From: Xenorhabdus nematophila ATCC 19061
GTDB taxonomy: Bacteria; Pseudomonadota; Gammaproteobacteria; Enterobacterales; Enterobacteriaceae
NCBI RefSeq assembly: GCF_000252955.1
Contig: NC_014228.1
Coordinates: 1,874,005 to 1,938,004 of the forward strand
Length of the DNA stretch: 64,000 nucleotides
Reading direction: 5' to 3'
In this document: positions 8,041 to 17,773 of the stretch, piece after piece
Layout: the number at the start of each line of letters is the position of its first letter
Position numbering within the stretch: position 1 is the first letter of the stretch
Made by a program: the position numbers and the translations under genes
The notes under the pieces: model-generated
Told to the model about the DNA's origin: nothing
Databases searched by the model: none
The model's input: only the letters and a program-made list of their open reading frames with translations

Positions 8041-8760
8041 GAACCCTGTATGACACGTGATAAGCCGCCCACGAAAATCAGTGATGAGACACTTATCGCC
8101 GATGTCAAAAATTATCCCGATGATTATCAATGGGAAAGAGCAAAACGTCTGGGTGTCTCACAATCGGCTATCCATTACGCCCTGAAACGACTCAAAATAA
8201 CCGTCAAAAAAAACGCACAAACATCCCGCCGCTGACGAACACGCGCGTCAGGTATTTGGCGAGCGTATCCGCCATCATGAGCAGGCGGGCAAACAGATTG
8301 TTTATCTGGATGAAAGCGGCTTTGAGCAGTCCATGCCACGTACGCATGGCTATTCGTTAAAAGGGACTCGCTGTTTTGGTTTACATGACTGGCAGCACAA
8401 AGGCCGTATTAATGCCATTGGTGCTATCATTAAAAATACCTTTGTGACCTTAAGTTTGTTTGCCGGAACCCTTAATGCGAATGTGTTTCATGCCTGGCTG
8501 ACACAAGATTTGTTGCCGAAGCTCCCTAAGGGGACAGTGATTGTGATGGATAATGCCCCTTTCCATAAACGCGGTGACACGCGACAAGCGATAACCGATC
8601 ACGGATGCCAGTTGGAATGGATTCCGCCTTACAGCCCAGATTTAAATCCTATCGAAAACAAATGGGCTGAAACAAAAACAACAAGAAGACGAGAAAGATG
8701 CTCTATTGATGAGCTGTTTACAAAGCATGTGACTTATGTCTGATTATATTGATTCTGCTA
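8041..8760 (+). mobile_element. IS630-family element, copy 3, 5'-truncated
   Basis: The right end GATTCTGCTA at 8751-8760 is followed by TA 8761-8762, where the phage tail-fibre gene resumes. The left part stops at 8041 exactly at the TA used by copy 2. The first ~190 bases expected from copies 1 and 2 are missing, and yccS sequence stands in their place beyond copy 2, so a deletion followed the nested insertion. Confidence 0.88.
8050..8743 (+). pseudogene. IS630 transposase of copy 3, N-terminus missing
   Basis: The remnant runs from CMTRDKPPTKISDETL through the helix-turn-helix, across the A8 run (8216-8223), into the DDE half ending at 8743 (SIDELFTKHVTYV). The catalytic DNAPFHKRGD and NPIENKWAE motifs are intact. 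About 45 N-terminal residues are gone. It is therefore not expected to be functional by itself. Confidence 0.85.
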
Positions 8761-8762
8761 TA

Positions 8763-9467
8763 TGTTGATTTAAAACCAATTCCATTCCACGAGCGAATTT
8801 CCACATTATTGCCCTCGAAACTGGCATCATCCTTGCTAGTGAGTGCCATTCCGTGCCTGTCTCCTACTATCCCACTACCGAGATTCAGGGATGTTTTAGT
8901 CCATAATCTATCTGCGTGCACCTCTCCGTTAACAGTTCCGCCTGTTTTGGGGTAGGCATTTTCCGCCTGCTCGACGGTTTTCACTAAACCGAGGTTTTCT
9001 ACAAACGCCGCCGTATCCTGAATATCTGCCCCGTTCTTGTTTTTGTCCAGCTTACCCTCTACCGTCGCCTGCAATGCCCGTATCGACTGCAATGACACCG
9101 TCTGTCCATTCGGCAATGTCACATCAACAGCTCCATTTTGTGACATCCACTTATCCATGTTCTGGAGGAAATTAACAATATAGCTGTTAATCGCCACGAT
9201 ATGCCGGATACCATCGGAGACGGAATCGGGAACGGTGGTCTGTATCTGATAGGTTACGTTATTCAGGGTTGATTTGGCATTATCCGCCAGTACCAGCTCC
9301 GTATCCGAGTTCACCGCCTGAATCATGTGTAACAGGTTACCGTTGCCGGACTGGATTAAAATTAGCTGTGCCGGTGCAACGCCGTTGATATTCGCTATAA
9401 ACTTGGTGCCCGTGCCGCGGACAATAGCGGAGCCGGACACGGTACTGATTGTGCCTTGTGAGTACAT
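8763..9467 (-). pseudogene. Prophage tail fibre protein, C-terminus cut by IS630
   Basis: The start ATG at 9467 (MYSQGTISTVSGSAIVRGTG) is preceded by AGGAAC eight bases upstream. The opening is the common tail-fibre form of lambdoid phages in Enterobacterales. Later segments (SVSDGIRHIVAINSYIVNFL, DKNKNGADIQDTAAFVENLG, AYPKTGGTVNGEV) fit collar/stem repeats of phage side-tail fibres, which bind host surface receptors. It is cut at TA 8761-8762 after IGFKSTY; the distal receptor-binding tip is lost. It lies 17 bases after the J gene, the usual order J-fibre. Confidence 0.85.
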
Positions 9468-9483
9468 AAATGGGTTCCTACAA

Positions 9484-12400
9484 TTATATATTAGACCATT
9501 GACTGCTGGCCTTAAATAACATACCAATACCAGGGGTTTTATATGTCGTACCCAGACCTTGAGTATTGAGAACGACTTTAATAGTCGGGGTTGTATTAGC
9601 ACGAATAGTTATCGGGGGAGTGAACAATGTGCCGGAGATACATTGCGGGCCATCATCAGAGCGTTCCATTCTGAAGCTTTGTTCAGCTATAAGGGCATTA
9701 TTGACATATACGGATACTGAGGTGTGGCCTGTTCCACCAGTAGAGCCAACATACCGCTGTACCATGATCGGCCCGTATACAAACACTCGATCAAAGGGCA
9801 TCGCTTCATTTAACCGCTTATGAAAGAAAATATGATCATTATTTCCAAGTGAGACATTCCCCAGTGTTACAGACACAACATCACCTATAATTTTGTTAGC
9901 ATATATCGTGCCGGTAAAATTACCATTAGCCCCATTTAGTGTGCCGGCGAATGTGCCACTTGTTGCATTAATCTCCCCCCGTGCCTTGATATTTTCAAAC
10001 TCAGCAAAACCATTTTTATCAATTTTCCACCCTGACCGGTTCGCAACATAATTTCTGGACTGGATGTAATTGCCAATTTTGGCATTGGTGATACTGCCGT
10101 TCTCAATAAATCCATCTCCAAAAAACATCTGTCCATTTTTGATAACAAAGACCGGCTCTGATTTGTCGTTAGTCGGATTCACCACCGTAAACTGGTTCGC
10201 CCTGACACCGAAATGCGTCTCTACCTGACCATTTTTTACCTCGGCACCTATGACCATCCCCGCTTTATAAAATTGGCCTTTATATTTCACGCCCGACCCG
10301 ATATCCTTAATGGCATAACCGTTACCATCGATATCAAAGACTGCTATCGCCCTCTCTTCAATGGCTGCCGCGTTTTCCCCCACATCCGCTTGTACCTTTT
10401 CCATCTTCTCCGCGAAGGCTTTACTGTCAGTTATCTGGGTGGTTTTGACTTCCAGTATTTCAGTGCGCATCGCCCCGTTTTCTTTCAGTTGATGCTGAAC
10501 GACAGAGCCTATCAGGGCATTGTTTGTCATGACCGCTTCATTAGTAAAATCAATCTGCCTTTCTAGTCGCTTCCCGGCCTCGGTGGTCATGAACTGATCG
10601 CCGGTCGCCTGAGTAATCCAACTGGTATCACTGGACGATTCGCCCCGAATAAAATCCGTCCACGGGGATTGATTACCCGATTTATCCACCAGCCGCGCAC
10701 GGAAATAGAATGCCACCCCTGCCAACAGTCCCTGTAGGGTGTGAGTGCGCTGGGGATAGGGGATATCGGCCAGTAACATCACGCCCTCTCCATCATTGGT
10801 CTGGCCATACTGGATCTCCGTTTTCAGGGTATCGCTGGTATTGGGCGCAAATCCCCAATCCAACTGGATACCGAAGATAATTGGCGTGCTCTTGAAGCCC
10901 AAGGGCGCGGGCGGGTTGCCTTCTTTCCCCTTCAGGTGGGTTTCGGTGGCATTCGCCCAGATACTGGAAATCTCGGCGGCATTGATCGCCCTGACCCGTG
11001 CCTGATAACGTCCGGCGTAAATATTGGGCACCTCAAAACTTTGTGTCGAAGTTCTCGGGGCGGATATCCAGTTACCATTATCCCGCCGCCATTCTGACTC
11101 ATAGGCAATGGCATTCTCCACCGCCTCCCATGTCACGCGCAGAGTGGTAACCGCCATACCCTGATGAACACTGGAATCACTGCTGATAGTGATGTTATTC
11201 GGGGGGGATTGTACGCCGGGTGGGATCACGGAGATGGGCCGCTCGTCGATCCGGGTGCCGGTGTCAATATGGGTGTATTTGTCGGGGTCATGGTATACCC
11301 CCGTTATCGTGTAGGTATTATTTCCATTATCCGAAACATTAATAACGCGATAAAGCTGTATCGCCAAATCATCCGCGTCGATTGTCCAGATAGTATTTTT
11401 CTCTATTCGCTGAGAATACGCCGTTGTAACAGTTATAGTTTTATCATTAACTAGCTGCACTGTCCTCGCTTCTGATTTTCCATCAGGCAAGTTGATAATC
11501 AGTCTGTCCCCCACCGTGACATCTGCAACGCGATCCAGTGTAATCTTGCGCCCCTCGGCAAACGAAATGCGCCCACCAATATCGCGTCCAGCAAGGGTTG
11601 CATCCGCAATACCGATAATATGCCCTGGATTTGGAACTGCGCCTTCAAGGCCGGTAGCAAAAGTAATTGTCCTGTCTTGTGAATTCGTTAACAACGCCCA
11701 ACGCCCACGACGATTAGCTTCTGTCTGACGAGTGCAACCAATAGCGGAAATATCAGTTTTACGCACATTATAGCGACGTTGCAATTTAAGATCAGACACC
11801 GCCTCAATCGCATCATTACTGTGATTGTTGGTATCAGAATAGGATACCAGTGCCTGAGTATAACGATTTTGGTGACTGCCACCGGCATATTCAGGTATAC
11901 CCCCCACGATATTGGCATTCGTGAAAACACGAAAAACATCTGACGGCATATCAGCAGCAACTTTTACTGTATTGTCAGCCCAGTAGGTCATTCCCCTGAA
12001 AATTCCCGCGATATCCCGTAAGATCTGATAAGCGGATTCCTGAGATTGGATATACACATCACATAAAAACCGTGGCTCTTTACCTTCGCCGCCCCGACCA
12101 TCAGGCACTAATTGGTCACAATACCGGGCAATGCGGTATAAGTCCCATTTATCAACTTGTGATGGATTAATCCGGTCACCGCAACCATAGCGATTATTTA
12201 GTACCAAATCATAAAACACCCACGCCGGATTGTTGGTTGCCGCCATTTTAAATGTACCATCCCATACGCCGGTATAAGTCCGGTTAATCGGATCGTAATT
12301 TGTCGGCACCTTGATAACCAGTCCCCCTTTTGGGCGAACACTGATTTTAGGGATACGGTTATTAAACTGACGGGCATTGAAGGTAATGAATAATAATGCG

Positions 12401-13062
12401 GTATTCGGGTAGCGTAATTTCGCGTCAATCACATCCGCAACAGCAGAAATATTGACTTTATCGACAATATTTAAATTGTTCTGGTTTTTGGTTAACCGAC
12501 GAATCCGTAATTGCCATCCAGTATCTGCTTTTGGCAAGTCAATTCGGTGTGTGCGATGGTACTCACTCGTCGTTTTGCCATCAAACGCAGATGCCAATAC
12601 TTCTTTGTATCCAGCACCATCAGTCGATAAATCGATGGCATAGTCAACGCGATGCCCTGTTTTATCCCCATTGTCATGCATTCGCATAAATCGTGGCAGG
12701 GAGAATCTGACTCGCTCAGCAGATAACTGCGTGTTACTGATAGCCCTGACATAAGGCTGATCATCCCTCAACTCCCGGTCAACGCTAATCTCATTATCCA
12801 CGGACGGAATGCCTTTGATGTATTCCTGAATTTCACTACCCGGACGAAACTCCCATGTCACCCCTTCAAAGTTTTTTGTTCCGTCGCTGTTACCAATCGG
12901 CGTTCCGTCCAGAAAGATGCGCGTATCATCTAATCCACCCGCAATCTCACCCTCAGAAATAGCCAGTAAGATTTTTGCCGTGGATTCAGATAACAAACTG
13001 TCCGGTGATTCTACTGGTGTATGTCCGCCACCGCGCTTGCTGCCCTGAATAAGATTTCCCAT
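9484..13062 (-). CDS. Phage host-specificity protein J (tail tip)
   Basis: This 1192-residue lambda gpJ-like central tail-tip protein governs receptor recognition and DNA ejection in siphophages. Visible features are the N-terminal GNLIQGSKRGGGHTPVE, LAISEGEIAGGLDDTRIFL and TYTGVWDGTFKMAATNNPAW (gpJ core). Fibronectin-III-like segments follow (VTWEAVENAIAYESEWRR, YQARVRAINAAE), then a DUF1983-like region (QFTVVNPTNDKSEPVFVIKN). Length is close to lambda gpJ (1132). It is intact from ATG 13062 to stop 9484, but its prophage context is gone: only gpI remains upstream. A short relic of another J gene lies at 19642-19848. Confidence 0.92.
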   Translation of the reverse strand: MGNLIQGSKRGGGHTPVESPDSLLSESTAKILLAISEGEIAGGLDDTRIFLDGTPIGNSDGTKNFEGVTWEFRPGSEIQEYIKGIPSVDNEISVDRELRDDQPYVRAISNTQLSAERVRFSLPRFMRMHDNGDKTGHRVDYAIDLSTDGAGYKEVLASAFDGKTTSEYHRTHRIDLPKADTGWQLRIRRLTKNQNNLNIVDKVNISAVADVIDAKLRYPNTALLFITFNARQFNNRIPKISVRPKGGLVIKVPTNYDPINRTYTGVWDGTFKMAATNNPAWVFYDLVLNNRYGCGDRINPSQVDKWDLYRIARYCDQLVPDGRGGEGKEPRFLCDVYIQSQESAYQILRDIAGIFRGMTYWADNTVKVAADMPSDVFRVFTNANIVGGIPEYAGGSHQNRYTQALVSYSDTNNHSNDAIEAVSDLKLQRRYNVRKTDISAIGCTRQTEANRRGRWALLTNSQDRTITFATGLEGAVPNPGHIIGIADATLAGRDIGGRISFAEGRKITLDRVADVTVGDRLIINLPDGKSEARTVQLVNDKTITVTTAYSQRIEKNTIWTIDADDLAIQLYRVINVSDNGNNTYTITGVYHDPDKYTHIDTGTRIDERPISVIPPGVQSPPNNITISSDSSVHQGMAVTTLRVTWEAVENAIAYESEWRRDNGNWISAPRTSTQSFEVPNIYAGRYQARVRAINAAEISSIWANATETHLKGKEGNPPAPLGFKSTPIIFGIQLDWGFAPNTSDTLKTEIQYGQTNDGEGVMLLADIPYPQRTHTLQGLLAGVAFYFRARLVDKSGNQSPWTDFIRGESSSDTSWITQATGDQFMTTEAGKRLERQIDFTNEAVMTNNALIGSVVQHQLKENGAMRTEILEVKTTQITDSKAFAEKMEKVQADVGENAAAIEERAIAVFDIDGNGYAIKDIGSGVKYKGQFYKAGMVIGAEVKNGQVETHFGVRANQFTVVNPTNDKSEPVFVIKNGQMFFGDGFIENGSITNAKIGNYIQSRNYVANRSGWKIDKNGFAEFENIKARGEINATSGTFAGTLNGANGNFTGTIYANKIIGDVVSVTLGNVSLGNNDHIFFHKRLNEAMPFDRVFVYGPIMVQRYVGSTGGTGHTSVSVYVNNALIAEQSFRMERSDDGPQCISGTLFTPPITIRANTTPTIKVVLNTQGLGTTYKTPGIGMLFKASSQWSNI

Positions 13063-13114
13063 ATTTCACCCACAAAAAAAGCCGCAAGCGCGGCGACATT
13101 GAATACAATGAAAA

Positions 13115-13723
13115 CTATTGCTGGTCTTCGGTATAAATTCCCGCAGAAATGATAGCCCCACCCACTTCTTTACGGTCCAGCGTATAGAGTAAAGGAACTG
13201 GATTACCCTGCGCCGTAGTATTGACTGCACCACCGAAAGCATAAGAAGGTTTATTGTCAGCATCCTGACGCATAGATAAACCGCGTGGTTGTGGCGACAA
13301 CATTTGAACCACGCCGCCAAGAGCCATAGCCGCCCCACCCAATGCCAGCGCTCCACCCATAAACCCCCCCGCCCCAAACGCAGCCCACCCCGCAGGACCT
13401 AACATCATAGCTGAACCAATCATCGCTACACCCAAGATAGTCTGAAAGAATCCGCCCCGTTTGCTACCTTTGATAATCGGTGCAATGCGAATTTCCTCAC
13501 CTGTATTGATATGTAACTCATCCTCCCCGATGTTTTGCTTTCCTTTAAATACAGCAAATTCCATCCCTTTTAGATGAGCATCAGCAAGGAACCGTTCAAA
13601 ACCATCATGAAGCACAGAAAGGGCTTTTATCGCTTCTTTGGGTGAATCTATTGCTAACTGATGTTCACGTCCAAATTGAACACCCAGCACACCATAAAGC
13701 CGCACTATTTTAAGCTCATTCAT
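13115..13723 (-). CDS. Phage tail assembly protein I
   Basis: This 202-residue lambda gpI-like tail assembly protein is needed for building the tail tip together with K and J. It shows IVRLYGVLGVQFGREHQL near the N-terminus. A Gly/Ala-rich hydrophobic stretch (AMIGSAMMLGPAGWAAFGAG) in the middle and the end QGNPVPLLYTLDRKEVGGA are typical of the family. It is followed by gpJ after 52 bases. The IS21 end lies only three bases upstream of its ATG, so its native ribosome-binding site and promoter have been removed. Genes K, L and M that should precede it are absent. Confidence 0.9.
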   Translation of the reverse strand: MNELKIVRLYGVLGVQFGREHQLAIDSPKEAIKALSVLHDGFERFLADAHLKGMEFAVFKGKQNIGEDELHINTGEEIRIAPIIKGSKRGGFFQTILGVAMIGSAMMLGPAGWAAFGAGGFMGGALALGGAAMALGGVVQMLSPQPRGLSMRQDADNKPSYAFGGAVNTTAQGNPVPLLYTLDRKEVGGAIISAGIYTEDQQ

Positions 13724-13930
13724 AGTTGCGTATTACCATCCAAGCAGATCACCCAATAACATCCATCAAGATCACCTAATACCCTTCAACGAGATCGCTC
13801 AATAACCTTGATGGAGATCACTTTTGTGCTCCGATGTTATTGGGTGATCTCCATCAAGGTTATTTCCTGTCCGCTCATAGGTTGTGTTTCACCTATCCTG
13901 AAATCAATTCAATTGATTGTCAGGATTATC

Positions 13931-15475
13931 ATGCCAACACCGACTATCACTATGAGAAAACTGAAAGAAATACTGCGCCTAAAATACGGTGCCGGACTCA
14001 GCCACCGCCAGATTGCGCGCAGCCTGGTTATCTCGCCTTCCGTCGTTTCACGCTATGCCAACCGGGCCGCTCAGCTGGGGCTGGTTCAATGGCCGTTACC
14101 CCCACACTGGGATGATGCGACGCTCAAACGGGCCTTCTTAAACACTCGGGTTCAGCTCAGAAAGCACACCCTGCCGGATTGGGCTGAAGTGCACAAAGCG
14201 CTGGCGGCTAAAACCGTGACGCTGCAACTCCTGTGGGAAGAGTATACCCAACGCCATCCGGGCGGGCATTACAGCTATAACCACTACTGTCGCTTGTATA
14301 AAGCCTGGGCGAAAACCACCGCGCCCTCTATGCGTCAGCCGCATCAGGCCGGTGAGAAATTATTTATCGATTACTGCGGTCCCACGCTGCCGGTCATTAA
14401 CCCGGACACCGGCGAAGCCCGTAAGGCTCAGGTCTTTGTCGCCACCCTCGGGGCATCCAGTTATACCTATGCGGAAGCCACCTGGAGCCAGACGCTGGAA
14501 GACTGGGTCATGAGCCATGTCCGTTGTTTTCAGTATTTGGGCGGGACGCCTGCCCTGGTCGTGCCGGACAACCTGAAAAGCAGTACCGCCCGGGCCTGCC
14601 GTTATGATCCGGATATCAATCCGACTTACCAGCAGATGCTGGCGCACTATCAGGTGGCGGTGATGCCCGCCCGCCCCGCCAAACCCCGGGACAAGGCCAA
14701 AGTGGAATCGGCCGTGCAGGTGGTTGAACGCTGGATCATGGGGAAACTCCGCCATGAAACCTTCTTCAGCCTGGCGTCTCTCAACCAGCGTATCGCACAA
14801 TTATTGGCAGGACTGAATCAGAAACCGATGCAAAAGCTCAACGCGTCCCGCAGGACGTTGTTTGAACAACTGGATAAACCGGCGCTCAACCCGTTACCCC
14901 GGCAGCCTTATCTTTATACCCAGGTGAAAAAGGTTCGGGTTCACCCCGACTATCATGTGGAAGTGGAAAAACATTATTACTCCGTACCTTATCAACTGCT
15001 GAGAACCGTATTAGAAGCCCATGTCAGCCGTGAACAGGTGACTCTGTACCACCAGGGGACTGTCGTGGCGGTGCATCCCCGGCGACATCAATGTGGCTAC
15101 AGTACCCAGGAGAAGCACATGCCGCCCGCCCATCAGCATCATGCCCAATGGACGCCGGAACGCTTACTCGAATGGGCCACCCTGGCCGGAGAACATGTCA
15201 AAACCTACGTGACGCATATCCTGGCCACCCGTCAGCATCCCGAGCAGGGGTATCGTTATGTGCTCGGCGTGATGGGACTGCATAAAAGCTATGGCTATGA
15301 ACGTCTTAACAACGCCTGCCACCGAGCTCTGGCGATGGGGATTTACCGGTTGAAAGGCCTGAAATCCATCCTTGATAAAGGGCTGGATAAACAACCGGTT
15401 CCCGCTCGCCATACCGTTGATCCGCTGGCTGACCTTGAGCACACTAACGTGCGCGGCAGTCATTATTACCATTAA
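13931..15475 (+). CDS. istA: IS21 transposase IstA
   Basis: This is a 514-residue transposase from ATG 13931 (MPTPTITMRKLKEILRLKYG). It has an N-terminal helix-turn-helix (LSHRQIARSLVISPSVVSRYA, WPLPPHWDD), a DDE integrase core with GEKLFIDYCGPTLP (first Asp), ALVVPDNLKSS (second Asp) and KPRDKAKVESAVQVVERW (Glu), and a C-terminal Mu-type domain. The longer frame from 13808 reads through the IS end and is not the gene. It is adjacent to istB, as usual, with an 11-base gap. Confidence 0.95.
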   Translation: MPTPTITMRKLKEILRLKYGAGLSHRQIARSLVISPSVVSRYANRAAQLGLVQWPLPPHWDDATLKRAFLNTRVQLRKHTLPDWAEVHKALAAKTVTLQLLWEEYTQRHPGGHYSYNHYCRLYKAWAKTTAPSMRQPHQAGEKLFIDYCGPTLPVINPDTGEARKAQVFVATLGASSYTYAEATWSQTLEDWVMSHVRCFQYLGGTPALVVPDNLKSSTARACRYDPDINPTYQQMLAHYQVAVMPARPAKPRDKAKVESAVQVVERWIMGKLRHETFFSLASLNQRIAQLLAGLNQKPMQKLNASRRTLFEQLDKPALNPLPRQPYLYTQVKKVRVHPDYHVEVEKHYYSVPYQLLRTVLEAHVSREQVTLYHQGTVVAVHPRRHQCGYSTQEKHMPPAHQHHAQWTPERLLEWATLAGEHVKTYVTHILATRQHPEQGYRYVLGVMGLHKSYGYERLNNACHRALAMGIYRLKGLKSILDKGLDKQPVPARHTVDPLADLEHTNVRGSHYYH

Positions 15476-15486
15476 GGAGTCCCCGC

Positions 15487-16239
15487 GTGAACAGTCTTTA
15501 TGAATACCTCACTGAACTCAGGCTGAACGGCTTTCGGGAAGCGCTTCGCCAGCAGTTATCGCTGCCCACGTCCTATCACGAACTGAGCTTTGAAGAGCGT
15601 TTATTGCTGCTGGTTGAAGAAGAAATCACCCATCGGCGAAACCAGAAGGGAGAACGGCTCATCAGGCAGGCTCGCTTCCGGCTTCAGGGCGAACTGGAAG
15701 CGCTGGATTACCGGGCCAGCCGGGGTCTGGAGAAAGCGCAGGTCAGAAGCCTGGCGCAGGCACAGTGGCTGAAACAGCATCAGAATCTGCTGCTGACGGG
15801 AGCGACCGGCAGCGGGAAAACGTATTTTGCCTGTGCATTGGGACGGCATTACTGCCGTCAGGGTTATACGGTGTATTACTACCGGGTGAAAGGGTTGCTG
15901 GCCCTGTGCTACCAGAGTCATGGTGATGGCAGTTATCCGCGGTTGTTGAGCAAACTGAGTCGCAGTCAGTTGCTTATCCTGGATGACTGGGGACTGGAGA
16001 GTCTGAGCGCCGACCAGCGCAGTGATTTACTGGAGATAGTGGATCAGCTGTATCAACGGGGTTCGGTGTTGTTGATAAGCCAGTTACCGATAGAAAAATG
16101 GCACCAAATGATAGGGGATGCGACCCATGCGGATGCCATCCTGGACAGGCTGGTTCACGGGAGTATCAAAGTCGAATTGAAGGGCGAATCGATGCGTAAA
16201 CAAGGTGCAACCTTGACAGATGGAGATCAGTCCATATAG
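15487..16239 (+). CDS. istB: IS21 helper ATPase IstB
   Basis: This 250-residue AAA+ ATPase assists IstA in target capture. Walker A is visible as LLLTGATGSGKTYFACALG (about residues 100-118) and Walker B as SQLLILDDWGLESLS; sensor-type VLLISQLPIEKWHQMIGD and the C-terminal DAILDRLVHGSIKVELKGES are typical. Start GTG at 15487 follows AGGAG by about 8 bases. The element looks complete and potentially active. Confidence 0.95.
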   Translation: MNSLYEYLTELRLNGFREALRQQLSLPTSYHELSFEERLLLLVEEEITHRRNQKGERLIRQARFRLQGELEALDYRASRGLEKAQVRSLAQAQWLKQHQNLLLTGATGSGKTYFACALGRHYCRQGYTVYYYRVKGLLALCYQSHGDGSYPRLLSKLSRSQLLILDDWGLESLSADQRSDLLEIVDQLYQRGSVLLISQLPIEKWHQMIGDATHADAILDRLVHGSIKVELKGESMRKQGATLTDGDQSI

Positions 16240-16371
16240 TTTATTAACAGGTTCTATGAGTCGGGTAAGAAGTGATCTCCATCGATGCTATTACCTGATC
16301 TCTTTCATGGTAATACGCATCAGATCCGCTGTCTTGCTCTTTGGTTAAATATCTTATGACGATACCACCTA

Positions 16372-17523
16372 AATAGCTGTTCCAAATAATAGATCACTTG
16401 CAGGGAACTCAATCCGAATTGGACGATCTGATTAATCGCTAAACCAAAAAAATCATCCCTCGGACTGAGTGATGCCAATCATAGCATCGATACCGCGCAA
16501 TGAGCGCCGTTTAATGCAAAAAACTGTCCAGAAAACCCGCGATAAAAATCATGCCCGAAGACTTATCGCTATGCTCATGTTGTATCGCGGAGACACCGTC
16601 AGCTATGTCGCGAAAACACTCGCGTGCAGTCGTTCTTCTGTCGGTCGCTGGATTAACAGGTATACACTTTATGGCCTGGAAGGCTTAAAATCACGCCCTC
16701 CTGGTCGTCCACGACGTTGGCCATTTGAATTAATTTGTTCCTTGCTACGTCACCTTATTTCAGATTCTCCCGACGTATTGGGTTATCAACGTTCACGCTG
16801 GAGCAGTGAGCGACTCGCGATACAAATTAATGAGATAACCGGATGCTCACTCCATGCCTCAACGATACGCCGATGGCTGCCACAAGCGAATATTGTCTGG
16901 CGCCGAGCAGTGCCAACATTGCGGATACGTGATCCCCATAAGGAAGAGAAAATGAGAGCGATTAATGATGCGTTGGAGAGATGCAGCCCCGATCATCCGG
17001 TCTTTTACGAAGATGAAGTGGATATCCACCTGAATCCTAAAATCGGTGCAGACTGGCAATTACGTGGGCAACAAAAACGTATCACGACACCGGGTCAGAA
17101 CGAGAAATATTATCTGGCAGGTGCCTTACACAGTGGCACCGGAAAAGTGAGTTATGTTGGCGGCAACAATAAAGACTCATCATTATTTATCAAACTATTA
17201 GCGCATCTGAAAGCAGCCTATCGCCGGGCGAAAAGTATTACCTTGATAGCCGATAACTACATCATTCACAAAAGCCAGAAAACACAAGAGTGGCTCGCCG
17301 AAAATCCGAAATTCAAATTTATTTATCAACCGATTTATTCCCCATGGATAAATCATATTGAAAAATTATGGTTAGCACTCCATGAAACGATTACACGTAA
17401 TCATTGTTGCTGTTATATGTGGCAGTTATTGAGAAAAGTGCGTGGCTTTATGAACACGGTTAGCCCATTCCCAGGAAATAAACATGGCACCGCAAAAGTG
17501 TAGCAATATTAGGAACAGCTATT
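16372..17523 (+). mobile_element. IS630 element (second type)
   Basis: Inverted ends AATAGCTGTTCC (16372 onward and, inverted, ending 17523) are bounded by TA at 16370-16371 and 17524-17525. Removing it leaves CTAG in the host gene, the known preferred target of IS630. It carries one intact transposase. A decayed relative lies at 42716-42910. Confidence 0.93.
16469..17503 (+). CDS. IS630 transposase
   Basis: This single-frame transposase of about 343 residues closely follows the classical IS630 protein: MPIIASIPRNERRLMQK, RLIAMLMLYRGDTVSYVA, RWSSERLAIQINEITGCSLH. The catalytic set is DHPVFYEDEVDIHLNPKIGA (first Asp region), LIADNYIIHKS (second Asp) and YSPWINHIEKLWLALHE (Glu). The second Met (16472) is the likely start. 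The frame has no interruption, so activity is plausible. This IS has split a small host gene at a CTAG site. Confidence 0.95.
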   Translation: MMPIIASIPRNERRLMQKTVQKTRDKNHARRLIAMLMLYRGDTVSYVAKTLACSRSSVGRWINRYTLYGLEGLKSRPPGRPRRWPFELICSLLRHLISDSPDVLGYQRSRWSSERLAIQINEITGCSLHASTIRRWLPQANIVWRRAVPTLRIRDPHKEEKMRAINDALERCSPDHPVFYEDEVDIHLNPKIGADWQLRGQQKRITTPGQNEKYYLAGALHSGTGKVSYVGGNNKDSSLFIKLLAHLKAAYRRAKSITLIADNYIIHKSQKTQEWLAENPKFKFIYQPIYSPWINHIEKLWLALHETITRNHCCCYMWQLLRKVRGFMNTVSPFPGNKHGTAKV

Positions 17524-17773
17524 TAGAGAAAAAAGTTCGTTGCCTTCAATGAACACCCATTCCCAACCTCCAGCTTTTACAGTAGAGCGATAATATTGAG
17601 AATTAGCTGTTCCTCGGACGAAAACTTCTATATCATATGTTGATGTGTTATTTATTGTTCTGTCAATCATAGTATTCACCATCTATGATGGATTTGGTAA
17701 TTTTAATTATAGTTAAAATGGTAATTAATTATATTTCATTAAAAAATGCTTTAATTTATTTTATATTAAGTGC

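Larger units (their letters stand above)
13727..16319 (+). mobile_element. IS21-family element
   Basis: Terminal repeats TGCGTATTACCAT at 13727-13739 and, inverted, at 16307-16319 bound istA and istB. Internal repeats of the type TGTTATTGGGTGATCTCC/GATGGAGATCA occur near both ends, as in multiple transposase-binding sites of IS21. Flanks ATAGT and TCAGA do not form a target duplication, which suggests that the element took part in a rearrangement joining a prophage to the small split gene on its right. Confidence 0.9.
16320..17670 (-). pseudogene. Small unknown gene split by IS630 and cut by IS21
   Basis: Start ATG at 17670 reads MIDRTINNTSTYDIEVFVRG, then YYRSTVKAGGWEWVFIEGNE, to 17526. Joining 17526 across the IS630 (one TA kept) to 16369 continues the frame (ELFS-LGGIVIRYLTKEQDSGS) to 16320, where the IS21 repeat begins. 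About 65 codons are recoverable; the 3' end is lost. I do not recognise the family. The small size, lack of signal peptide and Thr/Ser/aromatic-rich composition are like those of the lectin-like genes elsewhere in the window, but no direct similarity is visible. Confidence 0.7.

Noticed and set aside
7831..8235. 134-codon ORF crossing from copy 2 into copy 3 of the IS630
   Set aside because: Its first half is antisense to copy 2; only the part from about 8050 is transposase, so the ORF is a junction product.
13115..13727. IS21 insertion considered as a normal transposition with target duplication
   Set aside because: The bases next to the two ends do not match, so the flanks were not originally adjacent.
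14360..14800. 146-codon minus-strand ORF in istA
   Set aside because: Antisense to the conserved DDE core of IstA.
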